The notes beneath the pieces are model-generated. The model searched no databases. It was not told the DNA's origin and saw only the letters and a list, made by a program, of their open reading frames with translations. From CAYLLN01 sp964384375 (lineage in GTDB: Bacteria > Planctomycetota > Planctomycetia > Pirellulales > Pirellulaceae), in contig CAYLLN010000006.1 of the NCBI GenBank assembly GCA_964384375.1, positions 1 to 64,000 on the forward strand: a stretch of 64,000 bases of DNA, written 5' to 3'. How positions within the stretch are numbered: the first letter of the stretch is position 1; each line of letters begins with the position of its first letter. Positions 26,219-35,349 of the stretch are shown here, piece by piece. Position numbers and translations under genes: made by a program.

Positions 26219-28363
26219 TCAGGCCACTCCGGCGAGTGCGGCAGCTACCGACTCCTGGTCGCCGGCGAGGCGGAGAACATAGTACGCGGCCAGCAGCGTC
26301 CCCGCGACGGTCGTTCGCTCGGCTGGATCGGCGAGGCGAGCGGCAGTCGTCATTTGCTCCATCAGTCGCTGCAGCGGAACCGAACAAACGCTGAGGCCGA
26401 GTGCTTCGAGCCGACGCGCGATGTTCCCCAGCAATGCCAAATCTCGACGGGCGGAAAGACCGTTTTCAGCCAGCGACTCCAGCTCCGCCTGAGCGGTAAC
26501 GAGCAGACGCGACAGGGCTGTCGCCGGTCCACCCGCAGTCAGCGGAGAGTCGAGCGAATCATCGTCGGCCAGAGTTTCGTCGTCTGGCTCGCGAGTCTGC
26601 TGCACTGCCGCGGCGGCGGCCGGCTGGGCCTTGTCGAGATTGAGGTTGATCACCTCTTCGTCCGAGAGGAGCGAAATGGGTTGCACGGCCAGCCGACCGG
26701 CAAGCAAGCGGAGAGCACCCAGTACGCCCCACGTAGCTGCACCGTCATGTTGTTCGAGCAGCTCCACGGCCGACTCGTTTTCCGGCGTGAACGGCAGCCA
26801 TAAGCTCAGCACGCGGCCGTCGGCATCGACGACTGGCCGCACCAACTCCTGCCGGACCTGATCGTAGTTCGCTGGTCCCCAGGCAGTCGGAGCGAGCAGC
26901 ACGAGTTCCTGGTTCGCACTGACACCTGCCAGGCTGCCGCCAAAGAGCTTGCGGGCCAGCGGGGCAAGCTCGGTCCAGCGTTCGATTCGCGAACAGGCTG
27001 TTTTGGCAAGCGTCGGTCCCGCGAGGAGTGCTCGCGTTGCGGGCCGGCCGGAGATGCGACCGTCCGCATTGCGGAAAGCCCCGGTCACGCGAACGACGCT
27101 GCGGCTGGCGTCGTACGGCGAGTTGCATCCGGCCCAGGGACCGTCGCCCCGATACCGGCTGATCGGATGAAAGCCGGCCTGATCGATGGGGCGGGTCTCG
27201 CTCCAGGTGGCCCACGATTTGGCCGCTTCGTCCCAGAAATAAACGGTGATGCCGTGGTAGCCCCCCTTCGACCGCCAATGCTGAGCTCCCATGCCATGCA
27301 ACGTAAGCTGGCCCACCTCGAAGTACGACGTGCGATGCTGACCGACGAGTGCCGGCCGCGGATGGCGAGCGAGCAAGGCCTGTAGCGCCTCAATCTTCGC
27401 TGCTTGCATTAGTAGCGTCGTTGTACTGGCCTGTGCATCGCGGCGGAGCGTCAGATCGATCTCTTTCGCCAGCCCGGCGAGCATTCGCTCCAGCCGCGGC
27501 AGATCGACGCCGTGCGCAGAAACAGCCAGCGTCGTCAGTCGCTGTGATGTTGCCGCCGAAAGGCGTGCGAGTCCTAGGCCCACAATCTCGCGCAGCACCG
27601 CGCCGACACTGGCGAGCACTTCCTCCCGCGTTCGCGGCGCTTCGGCGGAGGCTTCCAGCGACGATTCTTCCTGCGTCACTTGTCGCTTGCCGAGGAACGC
27701 CTGATAGGCCAGCACCGCGGTCACCACGTGCTCGCACACCGTTTCGGCCTGGCACGAACAGACGAGGCCGACCAGCCCGCCGCTGGGAATCCAGCGGCAT
27801 GTGATGTTGCGAGCCGGGAAGCGGACGACAAGCGTCGCACCAGACTCGATCTCGACCAGTGGTCCTGCCGCGAGTGCCTTTGCCGCCTTGCGAAGAAGGG
27901 CCTTGCCGGCCCACTTCTGTAGTTCTTCGTCGGTGACGGCACCGAGGACATCGGCGGGAGTTGGATGCAGCAGCTCGGTAGAAGCCTCCCCCTCCCGTTG
28001 ATCCTCGTCCTCCCGTTCACCGGAGTCGCCAACAAACAATGATCCCTGTGTCGGCTGGTCGAGCGCGGCCAGTTCCGGATCGTCCCGCAAGTACACGAGT
28101 ACCGCGAGGATGTGACGGCAGATGCCGGTTGCTGGACAGGTGCAGCGGCTCTTGGCGGGGAGTTCCGGAACGGTAACGGTCGCGTCTTCGACCAGCACCT
28201 GCACGTTGTCGGCATCGGTGGCCAAGATCGTGGGTCGGTTCGTCTCCAGATCCTTGCGAGCTCGGCGCAGTAGCCCCTTGTTGGCCAGCGAGGCCAAGGC
28301 ATCGTCGTCGAGCGACTGCAGGATCGCCCGCAACTTCGTCAGGAAAGGATGGTTCCCAGCCAT
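26219..28363 (-). CDS. yehQ: SWIM zinc-finger protein (YehQ-like)
   Basis: A 714-residue protein with two SWIM-type zinc fingers: Cys74-x-Cys76, Cys82-x-His84 (RCTCPATGICRH) and Cys202-x-Cys204, Cys210-x-His212 (CSCQAETVCEH). SWIM fingers bind DNA or proteins. The remainder is helical with a WEL-like central part (FHPISRYRGDGPWAGCNSPY) and an acidic linker near 600 (REPDDETLADDDSLDSPL). The real start is at 28363, overlapping the end of the VWA gene by 25 bases; the frame is open far upstream but only antiparallel to the VWA reading frame. It occupies the yehQ position in the E. coli order. Translational coupling with the VWA gene is likely. Confidence 0.85.
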   Translation of the reverse strand: MAGNHPFLTKLRAILQSLDDDALASLANKGLLRRARKDLETNRPTILATDADNVQVLVEDATVTVPELPAKSRCTCPATGICRHILAVLVYLRDDPELAALDQPTQGSLFVGDSGEREDEDQREGEASTELLHPTPADVLGAVTDEELQKWAGKALLRKAAKALAAGPLVEIESGATLVVRFPARNITCRWIPSGGLVGLVCSCQAETVCEHVVTAVLAYQAFLGKRQVTQEESSLEASAEAPRTREEVLASVGAVLREIVGLGLARLSAATSQRLTTLAVSAHGVDLPRLERMLAGLAKEIDLTLRRDAQASTTTLLMQAAKIEALQALLARHPRPALVGQHRTSYFEVGQLTLHGMGAQHWRSKGGYHGITVYFWDEAAKSWATWSETRPIDQAGFHPISRYRGDGPWAGCNSPYDASRSVVRVTGAFRNADGRISGRPATRALLAGPTLAKTACSRIERWTELAPLARKLFGGSLAGVSANQELVLLAPTAWGPANYDQVRQELVRPVVDADGRVLSLWLPFTPENESAVELLEQHDGAATWGVLGALRLLAGRLAVQPISLLSDEEVINLNLDKAQPAAAAAVQQTREPDDETLADDDSLDSPLTAGGPATALSRLLVTAQAELESLAENGLSARRDLALLGNIARRLEALGLSVCSVPLQRLMEQMTTAARLADPAERTTVAGTLLAAYYVLRLAGDQESVAAALAGVA

Positions 28364-29499
28364 TGAGCCAGTCGTTGCGGGGTGAGGGCGGCGACGTGAG
28401 CGCCGGCGGCGACGCACCGCTCGGCCATGTCCCGGTCGTACGCTGGCTGGGCCTCGGCATCGAGTGCCGCCAGTCCCAGCACGCGCACGCCCGATTCGCA
28501 GAGCCGCTTGATCGACGAGAGCAGCACGCGAGAATCGGTTCCCTCGAAGAAATCGGTGACGAGCACGACGATCGTCCGGGTCGGTGTCCGGACGAGCGAT
28601 TCGCAGTAGCTGACCGCGCCGCCGATGTCGGTGCCGCCGCCCAGGTGGACGGACATGAGCAGCTCCGTCGGATCGTCGATTTGATCGGAGAGATCGACCA
28701 CGCGGGTGTCGAACGCCGTCAGGCTGACCCGCAGAGCCGGCAGACCCTTGAAGATGCCCGCCATGACGGCACTGTAGATGACCGAATCGAGCATTGAGCC
28801 GCTGCAATCGACCGCCATGATGATGTGCCACGGCATATGGTGATCGACGCGCGAGAAGAAATGCAGCGAGCCGAGAACAAGCTGTTTCCGCTCGGGATCG
28901 TAGTTCTTCAGGTTCGCCCGGATCGTCCGCCGCCAGTCGAGATTGCGGAGCACCTTGAGCCGGCTGCGGCGCTGCTTGTTCAGCCGGCCCCACAGGGCCT
29001 GGCGAATTTCCTTGGCCAGCTTGCGGCGGAGGTCTTCGACGACTTGCCGGACGATGCGGCGGGCGATTTCGAGCACTTCCCCTTGCATCATTCCCTTGAA
29101 GGTCAGGATGGCTTTGAGCAGCTCGTAGCTCGGTTCGAGCTTCTGCAGCACTTCGGCATCGGTGACCAGTTCCGTCATGCCGTAACGGTCGAGCGCGTGC
29201 CGCTGAATGACTTCCGCCGTGTCGTTTGGAAAGAGCTCGCGGACTTCGCGAATCCAATCCGGAACGGTCAGATCGCTTTCGCCTTGCCCACCGAACCGAT
29301 TCTGCGGGTCGGCGTTTCCTCCTGGCCCTTGGCCCCGTCCGCGCACGCCTCGGCCGCCGTACTCCCGGCCATAGAGATAGTCGAGCACGCGATCCATCCG
29401 TGACCGCTGCGATCCAGTCCCCCCGCAATTGCCCAGTTTCGGCTCAGCGAAGCGCCCCAGGATGAGCCGCCAGCGGGTGAGGTTGGTGTCGTCACTCAT
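28339..29499 (-). CDS. yehP: CoxE-type VWA domain protein (YehP-like)
   Basis: A 386-residue protein: a basic, helical N-terminal half with a Gly/Arg-rich linker (RGVRGRGQGPGG, about 49-60), then a von Willebrand A domain (about 223-386). The MIDAS metal site is complete: Asp231-x-Ser233-x-Ser235 (AVDCSGSM), the threonine in GGGTDIGGAV and the aspartate in VVLVTDFFEGTD. It matches the CoxE-like VWA proteins that partner MoxR ATPases, where the ATPase and VWA protein together insert a cofactor or remodel a target (family knowledge). The start at 29499 gives an ATGAGTGA overlap with the DUF5682 stop, a sign of coupled translation. Confidence 0.9.
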   Translation of the reverse strand: MSDDTNLTRWRLILGRFAEPKLGNCGGTGSQRSRMDRVLDYLYGREYGGRGVRGRGQGPGGNADPQNRFGGQGESDLTVPDWIREVRELFPNDTAEVIQRHALDRYGMTELVTDAEVLQKLEPSYELLKAILTFKGMMQGEVLEIARRIVRQVVEDLRRKLAKEIRQALWGRLNKQRRSRLKVLRNLDWRRTIRANLKNYDPERKQLVLGSLHFFSRVDHHMPWHIIMAVDCSGSMLDSVIYSAVMAGIFKGLPALRVSLTAFDTRVVDLSDQIDDPTELLMSVHLGGGTDIGGAVSYCESLVRTPTRTIVVLVTDFFEGTDSRVLLSSIKRLCESGVRVLGLAALDAEAQPAYDRDMAERCVAAGAHVAALTPQRLAQWLGTILS

Positions 29500-31924
29500 A
29501 GACCGCCTCCAATCCATCCTGTTCCAGACACGCCCGCACCAGCCGATTCACTTCCACGGCGCGGAGCATCTCGGAGGCCGACACGTCGGGCAGGTAAGTT
29601 GTCTGCAGACTCTCGGCGCCGAGCAGCGTGGCGACTTGCCGGGCAACCGCGTCGGTTTCGCGCGGTGTGAGGTCGGAAAGTGCCAGCCTCAAGACAGGGA
29701 GCATCTTGACGAAGCGATCCTCGTCCCAGCCGTGAACGATTTCGTTCAGGGCCGCCAAGCATTCCGGAACTTGCCAGACGACGTTGCGGGCCGATTTCAG
29801 AAGGCCGCGGAGGAAGTTCGGTCCGTCCAACCCGTCGTCACGCGAGCTGTGCAAGTGGCCGCGGAGTTGCCGCACCAGCTCGCCCTCTGGAATTTGCCCA
29901 TCGGCGTAGAGGATGCCCACCGCACCGCCACGAAGCGCCGCACTGCCGCCGGACGTGGCGGCGAGGGCTCGCAGCGCCTCGGTGCGAAGCTGCACGAGAT
30001 CGGGTCCATAACCAAGCGAGCGAACCGCTTGCAGCAACGCGTTGAGCGCATCGAGCGCCTGGAATTCTTCCTCGGACGGCGTGCTGACGAGCGCGGGAAT
30101 CACAAAGCACGCCCGTTGGTACGCCGTGGTCGCCAGTTCCGACAGGCCGGTCAAATGATGGGCCTCTAGCGGCTCGCGCGAAACTTGCAGGACCAGCAGA
30201 TTTTCCATCGCCGCGACGAGGGACGTGAATGAGCCATCTTCGGCCAGCAGTCCGCCGACTTGCGAGAGGAGATCCTGCGTATGCCGGTGCAGACCCATGC
30301 GACAGGCATGAATGATGAGCGCGGTCGCACTGCCGGCACTGCGCCCCTGTCCGGAGGTCTGGGACTCGCCGAACTTCTCCAACAACAGGCCCGACGCGGC
30401 TTCTTCGACCGTCGAACCGTAGAGCGAGCGTTCAATGAGCGTCGATTCGGTTTGCGGCGACCAGTGATAACGCCACACTTCTTGAATCCGCTGCAGATTC
30501 GCTCCAGCGACGAAATCCGGTCCCCGGACGAACGTGGCAAACGGGACTTCCAAGAACGCGAGTCGGTGAAACAGGCGGCTGATGTCACGGTGCGGCCGCT
30601 TGCGGTACAGGTCGAGCACGGCCTCCGTGTCGTCCAGCTTGTCGAGCTTCAGCCGCAGTTCCACCACCGCACGGCGAAAGTCATGTACGATCGGCGGCTG
30701 GCCGGCATCGGGAGGAACGCTGCCGACACGATCCCCCGCGAGGAGCTTGCGGGCGATGGCCAGCACGGCGACCCCTTCGGCATCGTCGGCCCCTTTGATG
30801 TACAGGCTCCTCACGCCGTCCAGTAAGTCCTCTCGCGATGGCCGCTCGTGCCCGCGCAACTCGGCGAGCCGCTCTGTTTGCGCGACGGCAGCAATCGCAT
30901 CGGCCGTCGAAATGCCTAGGTTCTTCTTGCGGCACTGACGGCCGATTTCGACGAGCATTTGCGAGGCCGTATGCTCCTGCCACATCCGCTGATAGAACTC
31001 CGGCGACGGCATGCCGCTCGCATAGCCGTTAAGCCGGTCGAGCTGCTCGAAGCTGTACCGCATGAGCACGACTTGCCGATCGTCGGGATCGACCTTCAGC
31101 GGCGGTGGAAGCTGCGGCCTGGTTTGCGGCAGTGTGACGGTGTGAAAGCCGCCAGTGACCACGACGACGCGGCCGGTCGGATGCTCCACGATCGCTGCGG
31201 CCATCGCTTGCTCTCGGGCGACCGAGCCTTCCGCAATCAGTTCCGCTTCCGAATAGTCGTGCCGAGCGAGAGCACAATACGTGAGCACGTTGTGCATGAA
31301 CTCAGCGGTTGAAAGCCGGCGATACTCGACTTCGTACAGATGATCCCACAAGTCGTCCGGGTCGCGAGCGCCAGTTCGCACGCAGGCCGCTTTGAGCAGA
31401 CGATTGTGCGAGAGCCATCCTTCGGCCTGCAGGCTGCGCGGACCACGCTTGGCCGAAGGCCTTTCAGACGATGCGGCAGGCGGCTCTTCACTGGAGGTCT
31501 GCTGCTGGTCGCGGGCAATCGAGTTTCGATGAGCTTCAACCTGTTCGGCAAACGAGAGGTCGATGAACTGGACCGCGGCGTCAAGCTCGAGGCCCGCCCG
31601 AATCGCCGCCAGCTCGGGCGAAAAATCGCACAGCGGGTAATATGCCGCGTGCCGGTCGGGAGGGTGGTCCTTCTGACGCCGGACGTAAGTCGTATAGATC
31701 GCCACCGGCATCCGCGTTTCACTGTGGACGAGCAGCGGCACGATCGGCGTCGCGTCGCGCGGACCTTCGATGAGGACGGCTGCCGGGCGGACCTCGCGAA
31801 TCAGCCGGTCCACATGCCAGGCACAGGCGGGGCTGTGATGGCGGACGGGAAAGTAGATCACCCGTGCATCCAGATCGGGCGCGGCGACGTGCGGCGCGGC
31901 CAGTTCAGCCGTCAGCGTAGCCAT
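29492..31924 (-). CDS. yehM: DUF5682 family protein (YehM-like)
   Basis: An 810-residue protein, third in the module. The N-terminal 265 residues look like a hydrolase or TraB/ChaN-like fold: YFPVRHHSPACAWHVDRLI (His29, His30), then AVLIEGPRDA (Glu53), and later VAREQAMAAAIV and VVVVTGGFHTVTLP (His261). That order (H, E, R..MA, GxxH) parallels the TraB/TIKI/ChaN group, which is inference. Residues 140-160 are a low-complexity, Ser/Glu-rich insert. The remaining 500 residues are helical and of unknown fold, with LYGSTVEEAASGLLLEKFGE and ALIIHACRMGLHRHTQDLL conserved-looking. It overlaps the MoxR gene by 13 bases and the VWA gene by 8. The E. coli equivalent is YehM. Confidence 0.87.
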   Translation of the reverse strand: MATLTAELAAPHVAAPDLDARVIYFPVRHHSPACAWHVDRLIREVRPAAVLIEGPRDATPIVPLLVHSETRMPVAIYTTYVRRQKDHPPDRHAAYYPLCDFSPELAAIRAGLELDAAVQFIDLSFAEQVEAHRNSIARDQQQTSSEEPPAASSERPSAKRGPRSLQAEGWLSHNRLLKAACVRTGARDPDDLWDHLYEVEYRRLSTAEFMHNVLTYCALARHDYSEAELIAEGSVAREQAMAAAIVEHPTGRVVVVTGGFHTVTLPQTRPQLPPPLKVDPDDRQVVLMRYSFEQLDRLNGYASGMPSPEFYQRMWQEHTASQMLVEIGRQCRKKNLGISTADAIAAVAQTERLAELRGHERPSREDLLDGVRSLYIKGADDAEGVAVLAIARKLLAGDRVGSVPPDAGQPPIVHDFRRAVVELRLKLDKLDDTEAVLDLYRKRPHRDISRLFHRLAFLEVPFATFVRGPDFVAGANLQRIQEVWRYHWSPQTESTLIERSLYGSTVEEAASGLLLEKFGESQTSGQGRSAGSATALIIHACRMGLHRHTQDLLSQVGGLLAEDGSFTSLVAAMENLLVLQVSREPLEAHHLTGLSELATTAYQRACFVIPALVSTPSEEEFQALDALNALLQAVRSLGYGPDLVQLRTEALRALAATSGGSAALRGGAVGILYADGQIPEGELVRQLRGHLHSSRDDGLDGPNFLRGLLKSARNVVWQVPECLAALNEIVHGWDEDRFVKMLPVLRLALSDLTPRETDAVARQVATLLGAESLQTTYLPDVSASEMLRAVEVNRLVRACLEQDGLEAVYE

Positions 31925-33039
31925 TTGCGTGCCTTCCCCAGTTCAGCCCACGGGGGGAGCTCCTTGGCCCGCTGTCGCACGACGACATCGAAATAGTGCT
32001 TGAGCTTCTTCAGGTCGTCGGGATTGTCCTTGATGACCGCGCCGACGAGATGCCGGCCGATATGCTCCGGCGTGAGCGTGCCGTCGCCGTAGTAATAGGC
32101 GTCGAGCGAGGCTTGCAGCGCGACTGACACGGCCTCGGCGGTGGACATGACCGACGCCGGCTTTTCGACCTGCACGCCATCGGCCGTCACTCCCTCGCGC
32201 AAGTCGTGGAACGCGGTGACGAGCAGTTCGATCACTTCACGGCTGACGGTCGCTTTGGCCGCGGATTCCGCCAGGAGATGCTGGCACTGCTCGGCAACCA
32301 GGCTCACTTCCTGGGCTAACTCGCCAATCGGATGGACCGTCTCGAAATTAAAGCGCCGTTTGAGGGCGCTCGACATCTCGTGAACGCCCCGGTCGCGAAT
32401 GTTGGCGGTCGCGATGATGTTGAAGCCGGGCTTAGCGAGGAGCACGCGGCTGTCGCCGGCAAGCTCCGGCACCATCATCAGCTTTTCGGAGAGAATGCTG
32501 ATCAGCACGTCCTGAATTTCGGGTGGGCAGCGGGTGATTTCCTCAAAGCGAACGATGTTCCCACCGGTCATGCCAACGTGCAGCGGCCCTGGAACGAGCG
32601 CCTTGGGCGACGGTCCTTCGGCCAGGAGCAGGGCGTAGTTCCACGAGTACTTGATCTGATCCTCGGTCGTGCCAGAGCTTCCTTGGACCGTGTTGGTCGA
32701 GCAGCCGCTGATGGCCGCGGCGAGCAATTCCGATAGCATCGACTTGGCCGTGCCCGGTTCGCCGACCAAGAGCAACCCGCGATTACCGGCCAGGCCGACG
32801 ATGGCCCGTTCGATCAGGATGTCGTCGCCATAGAACTTGCGAGCGATGGCTGGAGACTTGCTGCCGCAGATGAACGAACGGACCGCCTTGGGCGAGAGCT
32901 TCCAGCCGGGAGGCTTTTGGGCGTTGTCGGCTTTGGCCAAGGCGGCCAGTTCGTCGGCATAAAGCAATTCGGCCGGTGGGCGAAGCACCTGGGAGGGCGC
33001 GCTTGAGGCGGGGGAAGGAGTGGGCGTTGATTTGGCCAT
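31912..33039 (-). CDS. yehL: MoxR-family AAA+ ATPase (YehL-like)
   Basis: A 375-residue AAA+ ATPase, first gene of the module. Walker A is GEPGTAKS (93-100); Walker B is IVRFEE (162-167), followed by TRCPPEIQDVLISILSEK; sensor 1 is NIIATANIRDRGVHEMSSAL with the arginine-rich KRRF, and sensor 2 and the lid are in the C-terminal helical part. The 50-residue N-terminus is Pro/Ser-rich and probably disordered. MoxR ATPases act as hexameric chaperones or loaders working with VWA proteins. The start at 33039 has AAGGAT nearby; an upstream ATG (33096) overlapping the MFS stop codon is possible, but its extra residues are not family-like. Confidence 0.9.
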   Translation of the reverse strand: MAKSTPTPSPASSAPSQVLRPPAELLYADELAALAKADNAQKPPGWKLSPKAVRSFICGSKSPAIARKFYGDDILIERAIVGLAGNRGLLLVGEPGTAKSMLSELLAAAISGCSTNTVQGSSGTTEDQIKYSWNYALLLAEGPSPKALVPGPLHVGMTGGNIVRFEEITRCPPEIQDVLISILSEKLMMVPELAGDSRVLLAKPGFNIIATANIRDRGVHEMSSALKRRFNFETVHPIGELAQEVSLVAEQCQHLLAESAAKATVSREVIELLVTAFHDLREGVTADGVQVEKPASVMSTAEAVSVALQASLDAYYYGDGTLTPEHIGRHLVGAVIKDNPDDLKKLKHYFDVVVRQRAKELPPWAELGKARKWLR

Positions 33040-33095
33040 CTTGCGATCCTTGGACAAGTGGCCCGCATCGTAGCCAACAGCCACGTCCCAATCCA

Positions 33096-34430
33096 TCAGT
33101 CGTTGGTTGCGTGCTGGCGGAAGATCGGCCGCGTCGCATCGACGAGCATCCAGCAGATCGCGCCGCAGAATAGAGCGATTGCCACGGCATCAAACACCGG
33201 CCACCAGATTTCGAGTGGAGGAATCTTTGCCGCCGTTCGAGCGTCAATCGTCGGGCCGGTCAAAGCGTTCATCGTGAGAATGCCGACGCCTCCCAGGCCG
33301 TTCATCAGACCGAACATTGCCGCGCCGTGCCGACCGCTGATCTCGGCAACGACGGTCCACCAAGTCGGGATCGAGACCTGCAGGAAGAACAGCCCGGCCG
33401 CACAGCAAAGCGTGGTCGCCAGTGGGTGCTCACAGAAGCGGAACGCACCGACAGAAACCGCCGCCAGGGCCAGCATGCTGCCGCCGACCAAACGCCGTGT
33501 CCAGCGACGCTCGCTCGTCCGGCGAATGATCTGATCCGAAAGGTATCCCCCCGTGATGCATCCGAAAGCGCCGCCGGCAATCACGAGGCCCGTCATCCAC
33601 CCGGAATTCTCCTCCGTCAGCTGATGAATGTTCTTCAGGTACTTCGAGTACCACGAAAAGAGCAGATAGAACAGCGTCGCCCCGACGGCCATGATCGTCC
33701 CCATCAGCCAGACGTTGAGGCTAGAGACGACTTGCGACCAGGGAATCGCCGGGTGCTCGGCATGTGCGTCTGCCTTCTCGGTTTCTCCGATGTGTTCGCG
33801 TTCAGCCTCGTTGGCGGACGGATGTTCGGCGGCACTATCGCGAAACCACCAATAGAACCCGGCAGCCCAAACCAGGCCAACCAGTCCGAAGATTACGAAC
33901 ATCCACCGCCAGCCGACAAGCACGATTAACTGTGCCGATAGCGGCATGCCGATCGAAGCACCGAGTTGCGATGTGGTCGTGATCGCACCGCGAGCCATCC
34001 CTCGTTCTTGTTGCGGAAACCAGCGTGTGACAACGCGTGCCGCGTTGGGAAACGCCCCCGCTTCGCCCGCCCCGAAGATGAAGCGAATGATGAACAGCGA
34101 CCAGAGCCCAAATGCCGCCCCGGTCAAGGCGGTGAAGAGCGACCACCAGACGACGATCCTCGCGATCACACGCCGCGACCCAAAGCGGTCCCCCCAGTGA
34201 CCCGTGGGAACTTCGAACAGGCAGTACGAGATCGTGAACGCGATGTTGATCCAGCTCAGGTGCGTGTTGGTCAGTCGCAGGTCCCGGCTGATGGCGTCGG
34301 CCGCCTGCCCGATGCAGACGCGGTCGATGTAGAGGAGCAGGGCCAGCGAGCAAAGTGCGAAGAGCACTCCGTAGCGGACAAGCGTCGGCTTTGTGGAGGC
34401 GAGGTCAGGGATTTCGACTCGTTTGTGCAT
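33096..34430 (-). CDS. MFS transporter (anion:cation symporter type)
   Basis: A 444-residue major-facilitator transporter with twelve predicted helices and a central loop rich in charged residues (about 195-225). Family blocks: YIDRVCIGQAADAISRDL in helix 1-2, FEVPTGHWGDRFGSRRVIAR (the D-R-x-G-x-R signature of loop 2-3), GAGEAGAFPNAARVVTRWFP and RGMARGAITTTSQLG. The last two are typical of the ACS family (hexuronate, galactonate, tartrate or phthalate transport). The start at 34430 is where family similarity begins. It lies 56 bases upstream of the MoxR gene on the same strand, so it may be co-transcribed, but it is not part of the conserved module elsewhere. It is divergent from the amidohydrolase at 34504. 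Confidence 0.9.
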   Translation of the reverse strand: MHKRVEIPDLASTKPTLVRYGVLFALCSLALLLYIDRVCIGQAADAISRDLRLTNTHLSWINIAFTISYCLFEVPTGHWGDRFGSRRVIARIVVWWSLFTALTGAAFGLWSLFIIRFIFGAGEAGAFPNAARVVTRWFPQQERGMARGAITTTSQLGASIGMPLSAQLIVLVGWRWMFVIFGLVGLVWAAGFYWWFRDSAAEHPSANEAEREHIGETEKADAHAEHPAIPWSQVVSSLNVWLMGTIMAVGATLFYLLFSWYSKYLKNIHQLTEENSGWMTGLVIAGGAFGCITGGYLSDQIIRRTSERRWTRRLVGGSMLALAAVSVGAFRFCEHPLATTLCCAAGLFFLQVSIPTWWTVVAEISGRHGAAMFGLMNGLGGVGILTMNALTGPTIDARTAAKIPPLEIWWPVFDAVAIALFCGAICWMLVDATRPIFRQHATND

Positions 34431-34503
34431 GAGCAGTCCAAGTCCGCCTATGGTAATCTGACGGCCATCAGCATACCGATCTTCCGCGACAATTGCTCCC
34501 CGC

Positions 34504-35349
34504 ATGATCATCGACGTCCACAGCCACGCCTGGGCGTTTCCGGACCACTTCAACGACGACTTCCGCCAGCAGGCTCGCCGGGCGCGGGCTGGGCAGGAAG
34601 TGGATCTGACCGTCCGCTACGAGGACTATCGGGCGACTGCATCGGAACCGGTCCGAACGATCGTCTTCGGCGGCAAGGCCCGGCTGTCGGGTCTGTGGGT
34701 CGATGACCGTTACGTTGCCGACTATGTTGCCGCTCATTCTGACACGCTGATCGGCTTTCTATCGCTCGATCCGACGCAGCCCGGCTGGGAGGAGGAGCTG
34801 CGGTTTGGGCACGAGGAACTCGGCCTGCGGGGGATCAAGCTGATGCCCATGTATGCCGGCTTTCGGCCCGACGAATCGCGGCTGGATCAGCTCTGGCGGT
34901 ATGCCCAGCGACATCGCCTGCCGGTGCTGTTGCACACGGGGACGACGTTCATCTCGCAGGCGCCGCTGGAATGCACGCTGCCGCGGCACCTGGACCCGGT
35001 CGCCACGCGATTCCCCGACGTGCCAATCATCATGGCCCACCTCGGCCATCCGTACGAAGGGGAGTGCATCGTCACGGCCCGCAAACACCCCAACGTCTAT
35101 ACCGACATCAGCGCCCTGCACTACCGGCCGTTTCAGTTCTATCACAGCCTGATGCTGGTGCAGGAATACGGCATCTGGGACAAGGTGCTGTTTGGCACCG
35201 ACTATCCGTTCACGAACGTCGATGCGACGCTCGCCGGCTTGCGCGGCCTCAATCGCCTGGTCGCCGGCACCGGTCTGCCGCGGCTGTCTGAAGAAGCGAT
35301 CGAGCGGATGATCTATCGCGACTCGCTGGGGCTGCTGGGACTTGAGTAG
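34504..35349 (+). CDS. amidohydrolase (TIM-barrel, amidohydrolase 2 family)
   Basis: A 281-residue cytoplasmic metal-dependent hydrolase or decarboxylase of the amidohydrolase-2 (ACMSD-like) family. The metal motif begins at residue 4 with DVHSHAW, followed by LRGIKLMPMYAGF (about 108-121), LPVLLHTGTTF, PIIMAHLGHPYEGECI with a histidine ligand, and the C-terminal aspartate in DKVLFGTDYPF. It lies divergently opposite the MFS transporter, with 73 bases between the starts; a transporter plus hydrolase pair suggests uptake and breakdown of a small organic acid, which is inference. The last 37 bases overlap the convergent gene 35313-35951. Confidence 0.88.
   Translation: MIIDVHSHAWAFPDHFNDDFRQQARRARAGQEVDLTVRYEDYRATASEPVRTIVFGGKARLSGLWVDDRYVADYVAAHSDTLIGFLSLDPTQPGWEEELRFGHEELGLRGIKLMPMYAGFRPDESRLDQLWRYAQRHRLPVLLHTGTTFISQAPLECTLPRHLDPVATRFPDVPIIMAHLGHPYEGECIVTARKHPNVYTDISALHYRPFQFYHSLMLVQEYGIWDKVLFGTDYPFTNVDATLAGLRGLNRLVAGTGLPRLSEEAIERMIYRDSLGLLGLE

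Noticed and set aside
28364..29428. Upstream extension of the SWIM frame across the VWA gene.
   Set aside because: It would overlap the whole VWA coding sequence; the ATG at 28363 gives the normal short overlap.
33096..34430. MFS transporter as a core part of the MoxR/VWA module.
   Set aside because: It is 56 bases from the MoxR start without overlap, and no such transporter is known in the E. coli yeh order; it may only share a transcript.
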